64,000 nucleotides of DNA from Paraspadella gotoi (GCA_051294375.1 CM119270.1:21171775-21235774), one strand, 5' to 3'; shown: positions 34,484 through 48,372, counted from the first letter of the stretch. Notes: a model not told the origin generated them from the sequence alone. A program made the numbers and translations.

Positions 34484-37400
34484 AGAGATGAGGAGAGGGC
34501 CTCTGTCAAATGAAAATGCAAGAGCGGTGGAGGAAATCACATTCACTCACGCGCTGTCAACGAGGAAGAAGCGAAAAAAAAAAAGGATAAAAAAAAACGA
34601 TAAACATAAACAAATGTACACCAACATAGACAAAGTAAAAACAAACAAAAAAATAAAACAACGAAGTGATCAAAACAAGTGTAAATTATGAAATAAAATA
34701 TAATTTACCTAGCAAAGTTTGGAAATAATAAGTTCATTCGCGAAGAAAAAAGTTGAAAAAGTCATTTTGACTAAAGAATCGATTTCCTGAGACACGAGCC
34801 CCTCCTCTCCGCCCCGTCTCTCTCCCCCCCATAAACACACGAAAATAAACAAATTTATTTTTCTACGGCAACAAATATTTAATCTTGATTCATAACGCAC
34901 GATTCTAGAGCAAAAAAAAATTTCATCTCGAAATTTTGACGAAAAACTTAAGTCATCGTCATCGTTTGAAAAAAATCTCATCTCTCTCTCTCTCTCTCCG
35001 TCTCTCTCTCTCTGTCCATCTCTCTCTCTCTCTCTCTCAGTACGTCATAGCACTCAATGCTCTCTCTTCTCTCTCTCTCCTCTCTGCTCAAACCTCACCG
35101 AAACACGGATTTTTGTTTTTTAAAGATAAACAAAAAAAAAAAAGAAAATCAACCGACGATTTATGCAACACAAACTTGTCGCCGCGCTCAATATATAAAA
35201 CTACATTAACAACAAATACTTAAAATTAAATAACGTCACTAATAGAAAAAAAAATCTCGATTCTAAAAAAGTCCAATTTATTCCGATAAAACAATCTCCG
35301 TAGCCATGAGAACGCACTCGTCTTATTTTGCGTGTGGCGTTTCCACGACCGTCTATTGGATACGGCGTACGAACTGCGCGTTCTCAACGTCACGAACCGT
35401 TGCGAGACGGGAGAACAACAACAACAATCTAACAACGACACGCGACGACGAACGACAGAGCGAACATTCGCGTCGTCGACATCATGAGCGTGTTTCTATT
35501 CATTTCAAAAAGCGATACGAAGATTTGGAGAACACAACGACAACAACGACAAACAAACACCCTTGTAATTCTGCAGACGTACGCTTCTTACGAAACGTCC
35601 CACACGCACCCGTTTCCATCCCGGGCTGTTCTCGAGATTTCTAACATCCGGTCGCTCGTTTTCTCACGAGACGAACGACGACGGCGACGACCACAACGAC
35701 GAGCACGACGACGTAAGCGGATCGCTTGCTCCTAATCGGCGGGAGGCGTCGATTACGCTCAGGTAGGACGCCCTATTCAACCCTGACCTCGGAGATCCGA
35801 TTCGGTCTCAATGTTATTGCATCGGTCGAGCGTTGCGTCGATGGTGAAGTAGAAGGTTCCAGTTGTTCCTCAGAGTCAAGTGCAAGAATTATAAGAATTC
35901 CTGTCCGACCCCGGATCTGAGGCAAGGAACCGCGATGTGCAGCCGATGTGGGGTTTGATGAAGCGATTAGATTGATCGTATTGATTATGATTCTAAGTTT
36001 ATTAAATAATTGATTGATTGCTAATTTTAACATAAAAATCTTGAATAGATAATGGTAACCATCATTGATTTTATTTTATTATATTTTGTACACTCATTGA
36101 TAATTTTAAATTCATTTTCTTATTACCGTTCAGATATGTCAGATGCGTTAAATAATTTATTGTTCATTGATTGAAATCACAGAGTTGCCATATGTACTGG
36201 GACTAACATCATTTTCTCTTTATCAATTCGCTCAATATCCTCCAAACACAGGAGCTGCTGCAGTAAGTCCTGTCCTGGATTCAAGAGGACCTCCGCAACC
36301 CTGGCGACTCCCTTCTCACTTCTTCCCGTCTTCCTCCTCCCTTCTTCTCCTCCTCCTCCTCATCCATAGCGAAACCCTGACAAAGAACCCCAACGGGTCC
36401 GAGGGCGGGCATCACCAAACGCGCCGCTTGAGGGGCATCCGGAAGAAGAAATCTGCGACCCTGACGGGCACAGGCGACGGCCGCTGGTCAGGAAACGACC
36501 GTGGGGGCACGGGGTCATTTTCCGGCTGAGGATCACCCTCCCACCTGCATTACTCGATCCCTTTCGCGTGTTTGAAGGCGGAAGAAATAGATTGGCATCG
36601 TCTCTTTCTTTTGACAGCGAGCGATGAAGACGGCGCTTTACAATTTACAATCAGGTCTATGTATTTGAATACGCGGTGAGGAAAAGAAAGGGGTAAGATG
36701 GGTTGTGTGGAATTCGGGGCGGTCGTAAGGTGGTTTGGGAAAAAACTAGAACCGTGTTGTGTGAAAGAGGGAGGCAGAGAGAGAGCGAGCATAACACGCT
36801 ATTATCCAAAAGTTTTTTTCATTTAAATTAAACGATTACCATGAGATTTATTATTGATGAGCGACCAATACCTGAAATTAAATGCATAATTTCAAGAATA
36901 AGCGAGCTTTTGAATCATGGTCCTTGCCCAAAATTTGGCTCTTTACAGACAATAACATACAAAGCTTATTATTGAGAAACCATCTCACAGACCAGTTATT
37001 TGCACCTTGTCAGTTTAGATAAATCAAAAACAAAACAGTATCTGTAAAATCACCAAACAAAAAAACAGCGCAACATCAACAACGACATCATTCCCACTCC
37101 ATCAGGTCAAGGCCTCTTCCCGCTCAGAATATTTCGGTTTCAAAATCTGGGCGTTGGCGAAACTGAAACGTCATCAAAACGAGAAACTTCTCGAATCCCG
37201 CGTCCCGGGTTTCCCTGACGACCGCCGCTCATCCAGGCGGCGAAGTTGGCGGTCCTTCTCCGCTCGCCATCCCGCCGTACTCCGCCGACGAAGGATTCAG
37301 CGACTGCTCAGCCCCGGCCGAGTGCGTGCCGACGGCGCCGCGCGCGCCGTAACTTCGTCGGCGGCGCCGTCGTCGCTTTCGTCGTTAAAAAGATCTTTTG

Positions 37401-40329
37401 ATTTCGTCGCGTTTCCCGACGAGGATTCGTGGATCTAAGCGAGGAAAACGAATGTCGTAGTTAGATCTCGGTGGACAACGCCGACGACGCCAGACACGCC
37501 GCTTGGGAAATAGAAACGGCGCCTATCGTCGCCCGCGATTGGCAATGGTCAAAATACGCCGGATGCCAGTAAACTACCCATCCTCGATCTGTCCGCTCAT
37601 CCGAGCCGCAGGGGACGCCTTACCTTTTCTCTTATCGGCGCCGGAGGAAATAAAGACTCTGCCGTCGCGTCTTTCCCAAACAGGAAATGCGGCGCCTCCG
37701 CACGCCCTCTATGGCACGAGTGAAGGCGGGGCCAGAAAACAGTAGGCGCCGGTAAGAAAGAGCATGGGAGCCGCGGGAATTCGGGCCCCGAGGTTCTCTG
37801 AACTATTACACCCGACGGAAAATCTCGCCCTAATCCAAAAAATACAAAGATTACGTGGAAAACCGGTCAAAAAATATGGCCCGCGATTCCGTGGATCCAT
37901 CCGCTTTTCGCGCCGGAGAAGACCGAAGGGTCGCCGCCCGAGAAAGAAACACCGGCGCTCCATCAACGTTGATTAAAACTTCCATTAACTTTCACCTTGG
38001 CCGAAGTTGGAGTTCGGTGAACAATACGACTGCCTCAACCGGGATGGTCGTCGACGGAAATGGAGGGCGTGCCCGCCGGCGTGCGTACAGACTCCTGATG
38101 TACGGAGCGATTACTGTATCTTCAACCATCTACGCTCGATCGCGGCACATCCTTAGGTGCTCCAAAGGCGTCGTCGCCGCCGTCGACATTCGTCAGCTTC
38201 TCTACGGCGGAACGAGATGGAAGATCGCCACCGGCCTCGTTTTGACCCAGGCGTTCAAACCGGCCGTGTTTCGACCTGGCAATCTGCGCCGTCAAAGTTC
38301 TTTCGTTGGCGCTCGGCCTAGGCGCCGCTTGGTTCGGAATGAACAAAGAGTGGCCCAATCTGCACTAAAAGTGGTAGCGCCGGGCTCCGCTGACCGCGTG
38401 TCCCCTGACGCTGTCGCTACCCCTCCGCACCGCTGATGACCGAGCACGACTTTTCCGCAGCTCCGGACGCCGCAAGCGTCCCGTCGTCCTAAGACTTTTC
38501 GGCCTCGAAAACGGGACCGGCGTCTACCGCGACAGCCTCTCCGACAATTCTATCACGCCTCCAGAAAGGCCGCTTGGTGGCGCGCCTCTCCAAGCGGCGC
38601 CTGCTCCCTGAACGCGGCGTCTCCTCGGCGGCCGTCGTCGACGCCGTCCCCAAACGATTGCTTCGCTAGATTTCCCAACCGTCCGTCGATCAAAGGAGAT
38701 GAAGAAGAAGAGGAGTCCAACCGCCCGGTGGAGGAACTCTGGGCTGCCACGAGGGCGTCGATCGGACGCGGGCGAAAGATGACACCGCGACGGGACATAG
38801 TGCGAGACTGTGCTCACGTGCGGCGCCACGGAAAGGGCCGAGTGCAGCCCGAGCCCGTGGCCCGTCGTGAAGAGTGCGTGGGGCGGACGACGCCGCGCCG
38901 AGCTTGTTTCCCGGCTCTGCGTCCGGAGGCCGGAGAAAGGGCGGAGTGCGCCGGGATCGAACGGCAGCAGAAGCGGCGGCGCGGCGGCGGGCAAAAGGAG
39001 GGGGCACCCCGGAACAGAAACAAAAAATGGTTTTTTTTTTTTATTTCGACGGGACAAAAAATGGCATCGAGTGGGAACAACGTTGGCATCCGATGTGCCG
39101 CCATTGGGTAGTTTTGAGTGAAATATAAATAGATAAAAAATAAATAAAATAATAAACAATTAAAAAATAAATAAATAAATAATAAATAAATAAAATAAAT
39201 ATAATAAATAATTAAATAAATAAATAAATAAATAATAAAAAAATAAATAAAAATAAATAATAAATAAATAAATAAATATAAAAAAATTAATTAATTAATT
39301 AATTAATAGTTAATAGTTTCCTATCATTTTTCTCAGCTACATCGAATGCGCGTCTGGCCGATGCACCCCACGCGACAAGTGTCAATTCACCCGCAACCTT
39401 GCCCGCCACTTCCTTGTCCGAATCGGCTTACGACGCCGTGCGCCGCCAGCCGCGCCCCCCCCCCCCCACGGACTGCTGCAAGATGCCGCAGAACGACTAC
39501 CGCCGCGGCCGCCCGACGACGCCGTCCTCGCGCGCAGGGCGATCGTCCCCCGAAGGCAGCTGTAATCTTCAACATAAAGCGCCTGCACCTGGACGCGCCA
39601 GGTGGCATCCGCGGGTTCAGCCCTTCTGCGTTATGAACTGCGTCACCTGTCACTGCCGATCGGGCCAAAGTCCGCCTGCGCGAGGAAGAAATGTCCCAAG
39701 TTGAGATGCAGGCGTCGGATACGCCGAAGCACGGCGCCTGCTGCCCGGTCTGCGCAAAGGAGCGGCGCGCGGCCGTCCGCGGCGGCGGCAGCGGCAGTGG
39801 ACGACGAGGACTGGAGGCAAAGAGGAGAGAGGATGAGAGTGAGATATCAAGAGGAAGCGAGGAAGGAGAAATTAAATAGGGAGGAGGAAGAGGAAGAGGA
39901 TCAGTTAAAAAGCGACATCTGTGGAGCGAAAAAAACAACTTGGAACTTACTGGCTGTCACAAGCGCTATAACAAGTCACTATCACAAGTCACTAATCCCT
40001 TTCTCCCTTTTGCCAACAAATTCTGATAAGAATAAATAATTCCAGAGTTTTCTCTCTCTCCCTTTTTCATCGGGTGTACAATCCCATATTAGTATTAAAA
40101 TAAAAATCGTACAATTCCTCCTTAAATTTTTATCAGTTATATACTTGTTTCTTTTTATTTTGCTACATTATTATTTATGTTTAATTTCTTTTTCTTTCTT
40201 TTTTTTGAGATGGCGACTTCAAAGATGTACAATGCAATATTCTGTTTTGGTTTACTATTTCTATTTTAAACGACTTTTTTCGGTGGATATTCTCTCTCTC
40301 TCTCTCTCATCATCTCCTCTCTCTCTCTC

Positions 40330-40370
<41 letters not shown>

Positions 40371-42280
40371 ACGTTCCGGAAGCTGATTTAAGGAACGCTT
40401 GAAAACCTATTTTTTACTGAAGGATTTAAAAGAAAGAAACATCTTGAAAATATATTTTTAAATCTTGTAATAACAAAATTCCGTACTGTATTGATGAACT
40501 AAAACTTTTCTCCTTGTTAGGGCTTGTTACAAATGCATTGTAATTATTATTGTTTGCCGCAGATCTAAGAAAATATATCTCATTGTAATTAAAGATGTAT
40601 TTTGAAGTAATTAGGAAGCCCAGTAATTTATTTAAATATTTAGCCTGTTCACTTGGAAAATAGATAATGTACATTGTAGTAACAGTAACAACAGTCAACA
40701 ACTTGTCCGTTAGAACCCAATAAAAATACCGTATGAGTCCAGTTAAATAAATGTTCCGTTTGTATCTTGTTGCTTGCATATAGTAATCCAAAACAATTAC
40801 GTTGGAAATTTTTTTTTTCCAAAATGTAAAAAAACCTTAATTTAATTCCTTCACCGACAAAAAATAAAAAATAACCGTCAATTTTTACTAATAAAGTATA
40901 CTTTGTATACCATACAATGGATAAAAACAACGATTGTAACCAGGAACAGGAAGTAAAGAATTATTACGCTATTTGTTCCTACTAAATGTAAAACTCGATT
41001 CCAAAACTGTACATCTCTCGGACATGCTATATTTAGTATAAAATATAATATTAGTCTCCACTATTGTTGGTTAGTTTTACGATAATAAGGGTTTCTGGCA
41101 ATATTAATTGACTGTTTTGGCAGTTTATATATAGAAATTCTGGTTGCCGATTCTCGCCATAAGAAGTTTTCCTACTTTGGGTTCAGCCCGCCCCGCTTCC
41201 TCCTTTCATTTTAGAGGGGGCAACGCTTCGAGCAAGACTTTCCGGTGGCCGACAGGCTGCCTTGACCTCGCTCACACAAAATTGAGGATCGAGAAACTGT
41301 TAAGTCGAAGGTGGCAAAAACATCTTGTTCAGTGCGAGCAGCGAATCTCTAATTAATATTGACCGCCACACAAACGAGTAATGGTAACTGTACAGTAGAT
41401 CGCGAGCAAGAAATGATGAGTTAGTAGCGGTAGAAGAGAGGAAAGCGAGAGAAAAAAGGTAGGAGGACTGAAAGATATGAAGTAGAAGCTAATATAGGCA
41501 TAGAGATGACCCGAAGAAGAGTGAGTAGAGCGGGATGTGTGGGCGCATAATCGTAGGTTATATACGCACCCTGTACGCTTAAGTGATGATTAACGGAAGC
41601 TGACTAGAGTAGATTCTCTTCTAACCTTTCTCCTGTTTCGCATGTAGGTACAAGGAAAATCAGTTCCTGCTTTTATTACACCATGTATGGTAATTATCAA
41701 GCCTTAACACTCCCGTTATGGTAAAAAAATGTTTATCGTCTTATTCTCTTTCTTTTCTTTGTAACTCTTTCTTTTTCTTTCTTTTCTTTCTGTCTTATAG
41801 TCATATTCTTTCTTTCTATTAATACTTCTTCTTTCTCAGTTTTTCCTTCATTTCTTCTCTTTCTTGTTCTTTCTTGATCTTTTCCTCTTCTTGTACTGTA
41901 TTTGCCATGCGATTTTCTTTAAGAATAAATCAATAATTTGAAGCTTTCTTAGATTTGAGCTTATTTAGTAATTTGATTTCACTTAATATCATCTATCTTT
42001 GACACACATACTCTGTCTCTACTTCTAATTATATTATATTTATATTTTAAACTATTTTGGGATACTATCTATAGACATTAACAATTTGCTACTATCTCTA
42101 AAGTCGAGGTTTAATATATTCTTATTTCCTTTTCTTTTCTTTTCGTTTCTCTATTTTTCTTTCCACAATTTGTAGTTCGAGATGCAGTTATCGAGGTTTG
42201 ATCTACCGTTTGAGACACTTAAACCCAATCTTGGGTTGAGCAGGCGAAGAGGAAGAGGAAAGTCGTGGTGAAACACCCAA
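33650..42280. repeat. Right (degraded) arm of the inverted repeat
   Basis: Reverse-complement copy of about 25780-33500 with dense indels and, increasingly to the right, substitutions. The last clear anchor is the stretch containing CTCTATTTTTCTTTCCACA (42150-42170), followed by AACCCAAT and AAGAGGAAGAGGAAAG, matching the reverse complement of 25800-25905. Many open frames listed by any ORF finder here are shadows of the corrupted chordin copy. Confidence 0.75.
35306..39880 (+). pseudogene. Frameshifted mirror copy of chordin
   Basis: The four chordin exons can be followed in order on the + strand: about 35306-35940, 36252-36655, 37105-39108 and 39338-39880. The start peptide, Thr/Asn tracts, CHRD and VWC parts are all present. 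Frames shift many times within each exon and the splice sites are partly lost (the exon 3 donor reads GGGTAGTT). It cannot encode chordin as written. The error pattern points to an unpolished read, not a decayed paralogue. Confidence 0.7.
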
Positions 42281-42297
42281 TTACCATTATTAATTGG

Positions 42298-44600
42298 GTC
42301 CAGTGAAACAGGCTAAATATTAAACACTACAATGACGGCGTTAGGCATTGAGGCAAATCAAATACAAACTCTTGAAATTACAGTATGCTAGCACTATATT
42401 TTCTTAAGATCGCGATTATTCCTTTGTTTGTCACCGAGGAGGTTTTCGTTATGTATTTGTATACGTATTTTACTAATAATTTCGACTTCTTTCCTTTTAA
42501 ATCCTCCTCGAGTATAGTTTTCAGCCCGCCTTAAAATTCAGCTTCCGGAACTAATGAGCAGAGAGAGGGAGAGACGAGCACGGAAGAGAGAGAGGAGAGA
42601 CGAGGAGAGAGAGAGAGCGATGAGCTAGACGAGAGAGAGAAAATCCAAAAAAGTCGTTTAAACATAGAATCATAACAAACCAATTTGATTGTACTGAAGT
42701 TCGCCCATCTCAAAAAAAAGAAGAAAGAAAATAACCATAATATAATTGTACAAAATCTAAAAAAGACAATGTATATAACTGATAAAATTAGATGTACCGA
42801 TTTATTTAATACTAACACTGGATGTACACCCGATGAAAAAGGGAGAGGAGAAAACCTGGAATTTATTTTATCAGAATTGTAGGAAACGGAGAAGGATGTT
42901 GACTGTGATAGTGATTGTTAAGCGACTTTGAAGCATAGTCAAGTGTTTTTTTTTCGCCCACAGATGTCGCCCTTTTTACCCTGATCCCTTCTCTTCCTCT
43001 CCCTCTTATTCCTCCTTCCTCCCTTCCTCTGATATCTCACTCTCATCACTTCTCTCCTCTTCCTCGTCCCGCTCTCGCATGTCGCTTCTCGCCCGCTCTC
43101 TTGCTCTTGAACCCTGTCTCGCTGCCCCTGTGCTTGCGCTTTTTCCAGGCCGCTAGACCCCCGCGGCTAGCAAGGAGTCCGTGTTCTGCGGATCTCGTGC
43201 ACCCGGATCTGCATCTCACAATTTTTAGAGGGAATTTCTCAGCGCCAGGCGGACTTGCCCGATCGAGCACGTGAGCAGGTGACGCAGTTATACGCCGAAG
43301 GCTTGAAGCCCGCGAGCCACCGGGCCGATGAATGGGACCGTCGCAGAGAGAGATGAGAGTAGGGCAGCGCGTGTCGAGGAGAGAGAGCAGCGTGGCCTTC
43401 GGAGACGGTCGACCCTGGCCGCGGAGGAGGAGCACGTCGGATCGGAGAGGACGCGGCAGGTAAGTCCGTCGCGAGGCAAGGATCTGGAGTGAGGACAAGT
43501 CAGGTGCAGGGTGAGTGGAGCGGAGCGCAGACGCAGGAGAGGAGACGGATGGTCTCGCGTTCTTGAGGCACCGCCTGAGACACCGAACTACGTCGCGCCT
43601 TCCTTGGGCCACCGGGTTAGGGGATGCCTCTTGAAACACGCCAGAATTGTGCTGTCCCGGCGGGGGGTCAGCCGCCAGTCCGGCAGCAGAAACGAGGTCC
43701 GAAGTAGGTGCAAACTACTGAGGGGAACCTATTACTCATTTTTTAGTCGTCATTATTAATATTGTTATTTATCATTTCATTTTATTTGATTTATTTATTT
43801 TATTATAGATTGTATTTAATATTATATATATTAGTATTTATTTAATTTAATTTAGTATAGATAGAGTGTATATTGATAATTTTGTATCGATGTAATTAAA
43901 TGATAATTACAAATTTATTCTTATCAAATAAACTTGTTTCATTATCTTATTAATTTCTGCTTAGACCAACTTCTATATTTTTATTATTTTTATTCTCAAC
44001 TCTTCACTTTCAACATTCGTCGCGCCAATACGGATGCCACGTTGTCTCCTAACCTTCCCCGATCATTCTCCCATCTTCTTTTCTCTTTTAAAGTCGCCCC
44101 GTCCGAAATTACATTCTTCTTCGACCTCCCTTCTCTCTCTTCGTACCCGCTCCTCATCGGCGCTCGGTCGCTGCCCTGTCTGTCTCGCGTTGTCTCTCTC
44201 ACGCGCCCGACCTCTCCCTCCTCCTCCTCGCTCCCGTCTTTACTCTTTCTTAATTCCTGAGTCCATTGCGACGAAGTATCGCGGCGATGAGTCAAGTACT
44301 CGGTAGACGATACGTCCCAGGGACGTGTAGAGCTCTCTATTCTCTCGCTGCACAGGAGAAGCATTAAAGAATAATCCATAGCCATCCGAGGACATTTCTT
44401 TTCGATTTTTTTTTTTTTCTTTGTTTGTGTCTCTCTCGAGGACCGTCCCACGCATTAACTGCGCAGATCAAAATCCTAATTCGTTCAAATTTGGGTAAGT
44501 CCTCCTCCTTCACAGATCGGGTGACTCTCTGTCTCTCATCTCTCGTTCTTCTCGTCGCGTCACCGTCGTCTTCTGCATCGCGATCTCGTCTCTCTAACAC
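42298..44600. repeat. Third, direct-orientation copy of part of the chordin arm
   Basis: At about 42298 the orientation flips back: CAGGCTAAATATTAAA and what follows match 26909 onward in the same direction. The match continues through the AATGTATATAACTGATAAAA region (42768) and the exon 4 equivalent (about 42960-43350). A poorly conserved part follows, then the start of the exon 3 equivalent (ATACGGATGCCACGTTGT at 44030, matching 28452). Similarity fades beyond 44200 and is only suggestive to about 44600. Confidence 0.65.
43010..44250 (-). pseudogene. Heavily degraded partial chordin copy
   Basis: This holds the exon 4 equivalent (about 43010-43350) and the 3' part of the exon 3 equivalent (about 44015-44250) in the same minus orientation as the intact gene. 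No frame is maintained. The long minus open frame at 43046-43639 does not follow any chordin frame and is spurious. Confidence 0.5.
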
Positions 44601-44899
44601 TTCGCGATGGGCCTTAAAATATTGCCAATTCGTTCGCGTGATATACGAAAGTAATATTGTGCAGTTAATGAGAAGGAGGAAAATATAGAATAGAAATAAA
44701 ATTTGAGAAGTTCTGGAGGACGAGTTTTGTGGTTAGAGCGCAGCGAAAATAGATTGTAACTTGGAGGGCCGAGAAGATTTTGACCGGACCAAGAAAACCC
44801 TGTGGAGTGAGAGAATGTCGAGATGTCGGAGGAGCTCGAGTCTGGCCAGAAATTACGCTGCGTTAGTATGATACATGGAGATCAGGAGTATAATATATA

Positions 44900-45375
44900 G
44901 ACTGGTACTCACATATCGATAGAGGCATTAAAGAGAGAGAGCGAGAAAAGTGCTTATAAGAGTAAAAGGTTAGATTTATCTTTTATTTTTTTTTAATTTT
45001 TTTTATTTAAAAAGAGTTTTAAATAAGTAAGATAATTCTAATAATTTTTGTTTTCTGATAATTTTTGATATATTTATTATAATTCGGATTAATTTTTTAA
45101 TAATTCTGATAATTTTCAATAATTCTGATTGAGTCAAAAAATGACAATTTTCATTTATTGTTTATGCTTCAATGTTGTAAATGTTTATTAAGTATGTATT
45201 ATTTTTTTATACAAAAATTTGTTTTACAAAACTGCGATGATAAAAAAAATGAATTATTTCTAATCCGCCTTAATAATAAAAATTAACTCGCCCATCGCCA
45301 ACACAAGGGTAGATCTTTTGAACACACACACACACACACACTTTTCGCCGACAAGTTTTACTCCGACATTTTAGC
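44900..45375. repeat. Fourth pass: inverted copy of 24240-24700
   Basis: GCTTATAAGAGTAAAAGG, TAGATTTATC and the poly-T stretch at 44955-45005, then AATTCTGATTGAGTCAAAAA (45121) and CCTTAATAATAAAAATTAAC (45269), mirror 24240-24700. Beyond about 45380 I see no further match to the left arm. Confidence 0.65.
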
Positions 45376-45932
45376 CCGAACAAACCAAACAACACTGATG
45401 TGGCTAAAAAAAATGAAATAAGCATGAAAGATGTATATACAGATAATGATCCGGCCAGCAAACAGAACGACGCGGGATAGTTGTTTGGCAGATGCGTTGA
45501 ACGCAAGGCAAAAATCTAGAGAGAGATAATAATAAGCATTAGCAATATTATAGTACAAAAACTAGTGAAACCTCATAAACAGGCCAGTTAAATGAGTACA
45601 TAACACAAGAAGTCACGGGACTTAACAGACGGGTATCCGGAGGGAGGAAGTATCATTCAAGGAATAATATTGATGCGATCTTATCATCCACATTCCGACT
45701 TTGTCTATTTCAATGGAAACTCGAGCTAATCTTAAAGATGTGAAGGTGACGAATGCGAATTTGAGCATATATTGGTTTAATTAACTTAGATTTAAATTTT
45801 AATATTAAAAATATACTAAATATCTTAAGTTTTTGTTTTGGCCTTGAGCTTAGAAACGATTAATTTTTTGGCATTACAGTTAAAAATATATCCATTAATT
45901 TTTACATGCGATTGTTCTTTCTTTCATCTTTG

Positions 45933-45964
<32 letters not shown>

Positions 45965-48200
45965 GTCTTTTATCCTTCCTTTCTTTCTTTCTTTCCTTTC
46001 TTTCTTTCTTTTTTATCTTTCTTTCTTTTTTTTTTTCTTTCTTTCTTTCTTTCTTTCTTGTTTTCCCCGTTTTTACTTTTATATAAAACATAAATCTATT
46101 GAACCTTGAAGAAAGTAAACATTTTAAAATGTAATTTTTTTTCCTTCCAAAAAAATTAATCGCTACATTGTCTTTATTTTAAATAATACATTAATTAAAC
46201 TAGAACATTTTTTTATGGTGGTTATAGATATCGCAGAATTATTAAATTGATTCATTCACGTTAAAAATACAAAAGAATATTTAGAGGCGTTTTCCTTTTT
46301 TATTTCAGAACAATACTCACGATTTTATGTCAACTGTTTGTGGCATCTCGGTGGATAAGTATTTACACACAAATTAGACTTCGTCATGACAGACTGCGCA
46401 CTGCTCCACAATCTGGAAGTTCGAAAACTGCTTGCCTGATGAACTCATCATGTTGAGTCATATCCAAAACATACTTTTATGTCACGTTCATACTCCAGTT
46501 TTAATGTTCAATGCGGAAAATCGACTCAACTTTTAAAGAAAGTTGAGCAATCAATTTTACGGAACAGGAAAAAAATTTTGTCCTCCCCTTTAAATTTAAC
46601 GCCCTAATTCCATGAATCGATAATTACTCCAGTTTTTAGATTGTTTCATCACGTCTGATATCTCATGATTTTGACATAAGAAGTTGGAGACTAAAGCAAG
46701 TGAATTTGATATTCATATCCTCTCCCAAACAAAATGTTTCAATTCCGCTTAGCTTCAGAACGATTTACCGCAGATTCCCTTTTTCTTTGTGCTGTAATCT
46801 TGTATCATGATAAAGATATCACGTCATTCTTACAAAAAATTTGTTCTGTTTACGAACAATGCTGGCCTGCATTGTTCGTATGTTTTTGAAGAATGTGGAA
46901 TTTTTTACAGTGTATTTTTGTGTGTTGGAGCTCTACTCGGAATTCACCTTGTTGAAACTTTTTTGTAAACTTAACGCTTCTTCACTCAGCAACCTATGAA
47001 AGAATTAAAAGAAATCATTTCCACGTTGTGTTGAACTAAGTTCGGAGAAAGTGGGTCTTTGAATTCTACTGACTGGGCTAATTCCTGCGCATTGAAGACC
47101 CAACAAGGAGTCGGGTATAAAATGGCGCAAAGAGACGATGGCGCTCTAAGACGCCTGGCAGATGCGCGGACAAAAGTCTCGGTAGATGACGTTCGCTAAG
47201 GCCGAAAGGACGGACGAACTACGAAAGCCCAGGACTTGACAAATGTAGAGCTTGAAGAGTCTTGGAAGTGAGAGTATAGTAGTCTGTAGAGAGAGTTACA
47301 GAAGTCCTGGCAGAGAATATCAAACATTTAGTACAAACTCAGCAAAATATAAATAAATTTTAAAAAGTGTCCTTTCTCTTAACTTGTTTTCTGAAGCCAA
47401 TAATGGTAGCAAAAATAGAGATGCCTTCTTCTATAGAAAGTCCACGCAAAACAGCGATCAGCACAAAAAATAAGATTCCGAGATATGGCTAATAAAAAGA
47501 GTTTGCTATGCTCTGAAAAGAACTAAAAACCCGTGACAACTTTGAAAGATCTGAAGAATGCCACGCGTGGGTAGAATTCGATCAGAATCTAATCGAAATC
47601 TATCGAAATCGACGCAACCACTAATCAAGAAATCAGCTGTACACTGCCTTCGGAATTCTGTACTTAAGTATAAAACAAAAAGAAGTAGCCTAAAGAATGT
47701 GTGTCGATGCGTAGAATGGCAGGGATTTCGATGTCAAAGTATAAAGAGGCAAAAGAGTCAACGGGAAAAAGTTAGAGATGCTGGATTTTCTCGTCATATT
47801 AGAGATAGTTATTTCGTAACACCCCCCGCCTATTTGGGCAATGCCAAAGCAAATATCCAATACAGCCGAGCATGTCTAGAAATACAATCTAAAATCATCC
47901 GCGTCGCAGGGGGAATGGAAAGGAGAAAGGGAAGAAAATTTAAAAAGCTGAAGTATGCAAAAATGCGAGGACTTACTTGTATACCTCAAAATAATTTCAA
48001 CTGACAAAAACTGAACGAACGGTTTGAACGGACGGCCGGTGAACGAAAGGCAGAACGACAAAGCTGACCGGCGACAACCCTCTTGCCACAACGCTAATTT
48101 GTTACTTCAGTTATCATGTTTGAAGACGAAACAGTGGGTTACAGCAAATGTGAATTTAGAAAAACCGTGCGTGATGTAATAGTAAACTACGGTGTCGTAA
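45376..48200. other. Low-confidence sequence, no supported gene
   Basis: Contains a degenerate (TTTC)n tract (45920-46070) and AT-rich filler. A 148-codon + frame (47558-48004) is rich in Lys, Arg and Ser and resembles nothing I know; it may be chance or a frameshifted exon. This part lies between the mirrored block and the second N gap, and probably shares its poor accuracy. Confidence 0.35.
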
Positions 48201-48219
48201 TTCTAAAATAATTTTTCAG

Positions 48220-48372
48220 CACCAAAAACAAGAAAAAACGAAGAACAAAGTATATGCCGCTCCGGTTCACGAACCGGCGCGGAAGGTGCAGCCGCACCTG
48301 AGTCAACTTCTGCAGAGTGTAGCGAAGCGCCGTGTGACGATTGCCGAAACAACGGTCTCTGACTACGAATGA
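48220..48372 (+). CDS. Candidate exon of unidentified gene
   Basis: A clear acceptor (TTTTTCAG ending at 48219) opens a 50-codon frame with protein-like composition, including HLSQLLQSVAKRRVTIAETT and ending SDYE before a TGA. I do not recognise it. The stop may be real or caused by an error near a lost donor site. It lies 350 bases upstream of another candidate exon on the same strand. Confidence 0.25.
   Translation, partial: HQKQEKTKNKVYAAPVHEPARKVQPHLSQLLQSVAKRRVTIAETTVSDYE

Noticed and set aside
43046-43639. Minus open frame of 197 codons
   Set aside because: It lies in the degraded third chordin copy but does not follow the VWC frame; composition is that of random GC-rich sequence.
45920-46070. 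(TTTC)n as a further mirror of (AAAG)n at 26116-26195
   Set aside because: The flanks do not match the flanks of 26116-26195, and the order would not fit the other mirrored anchors.
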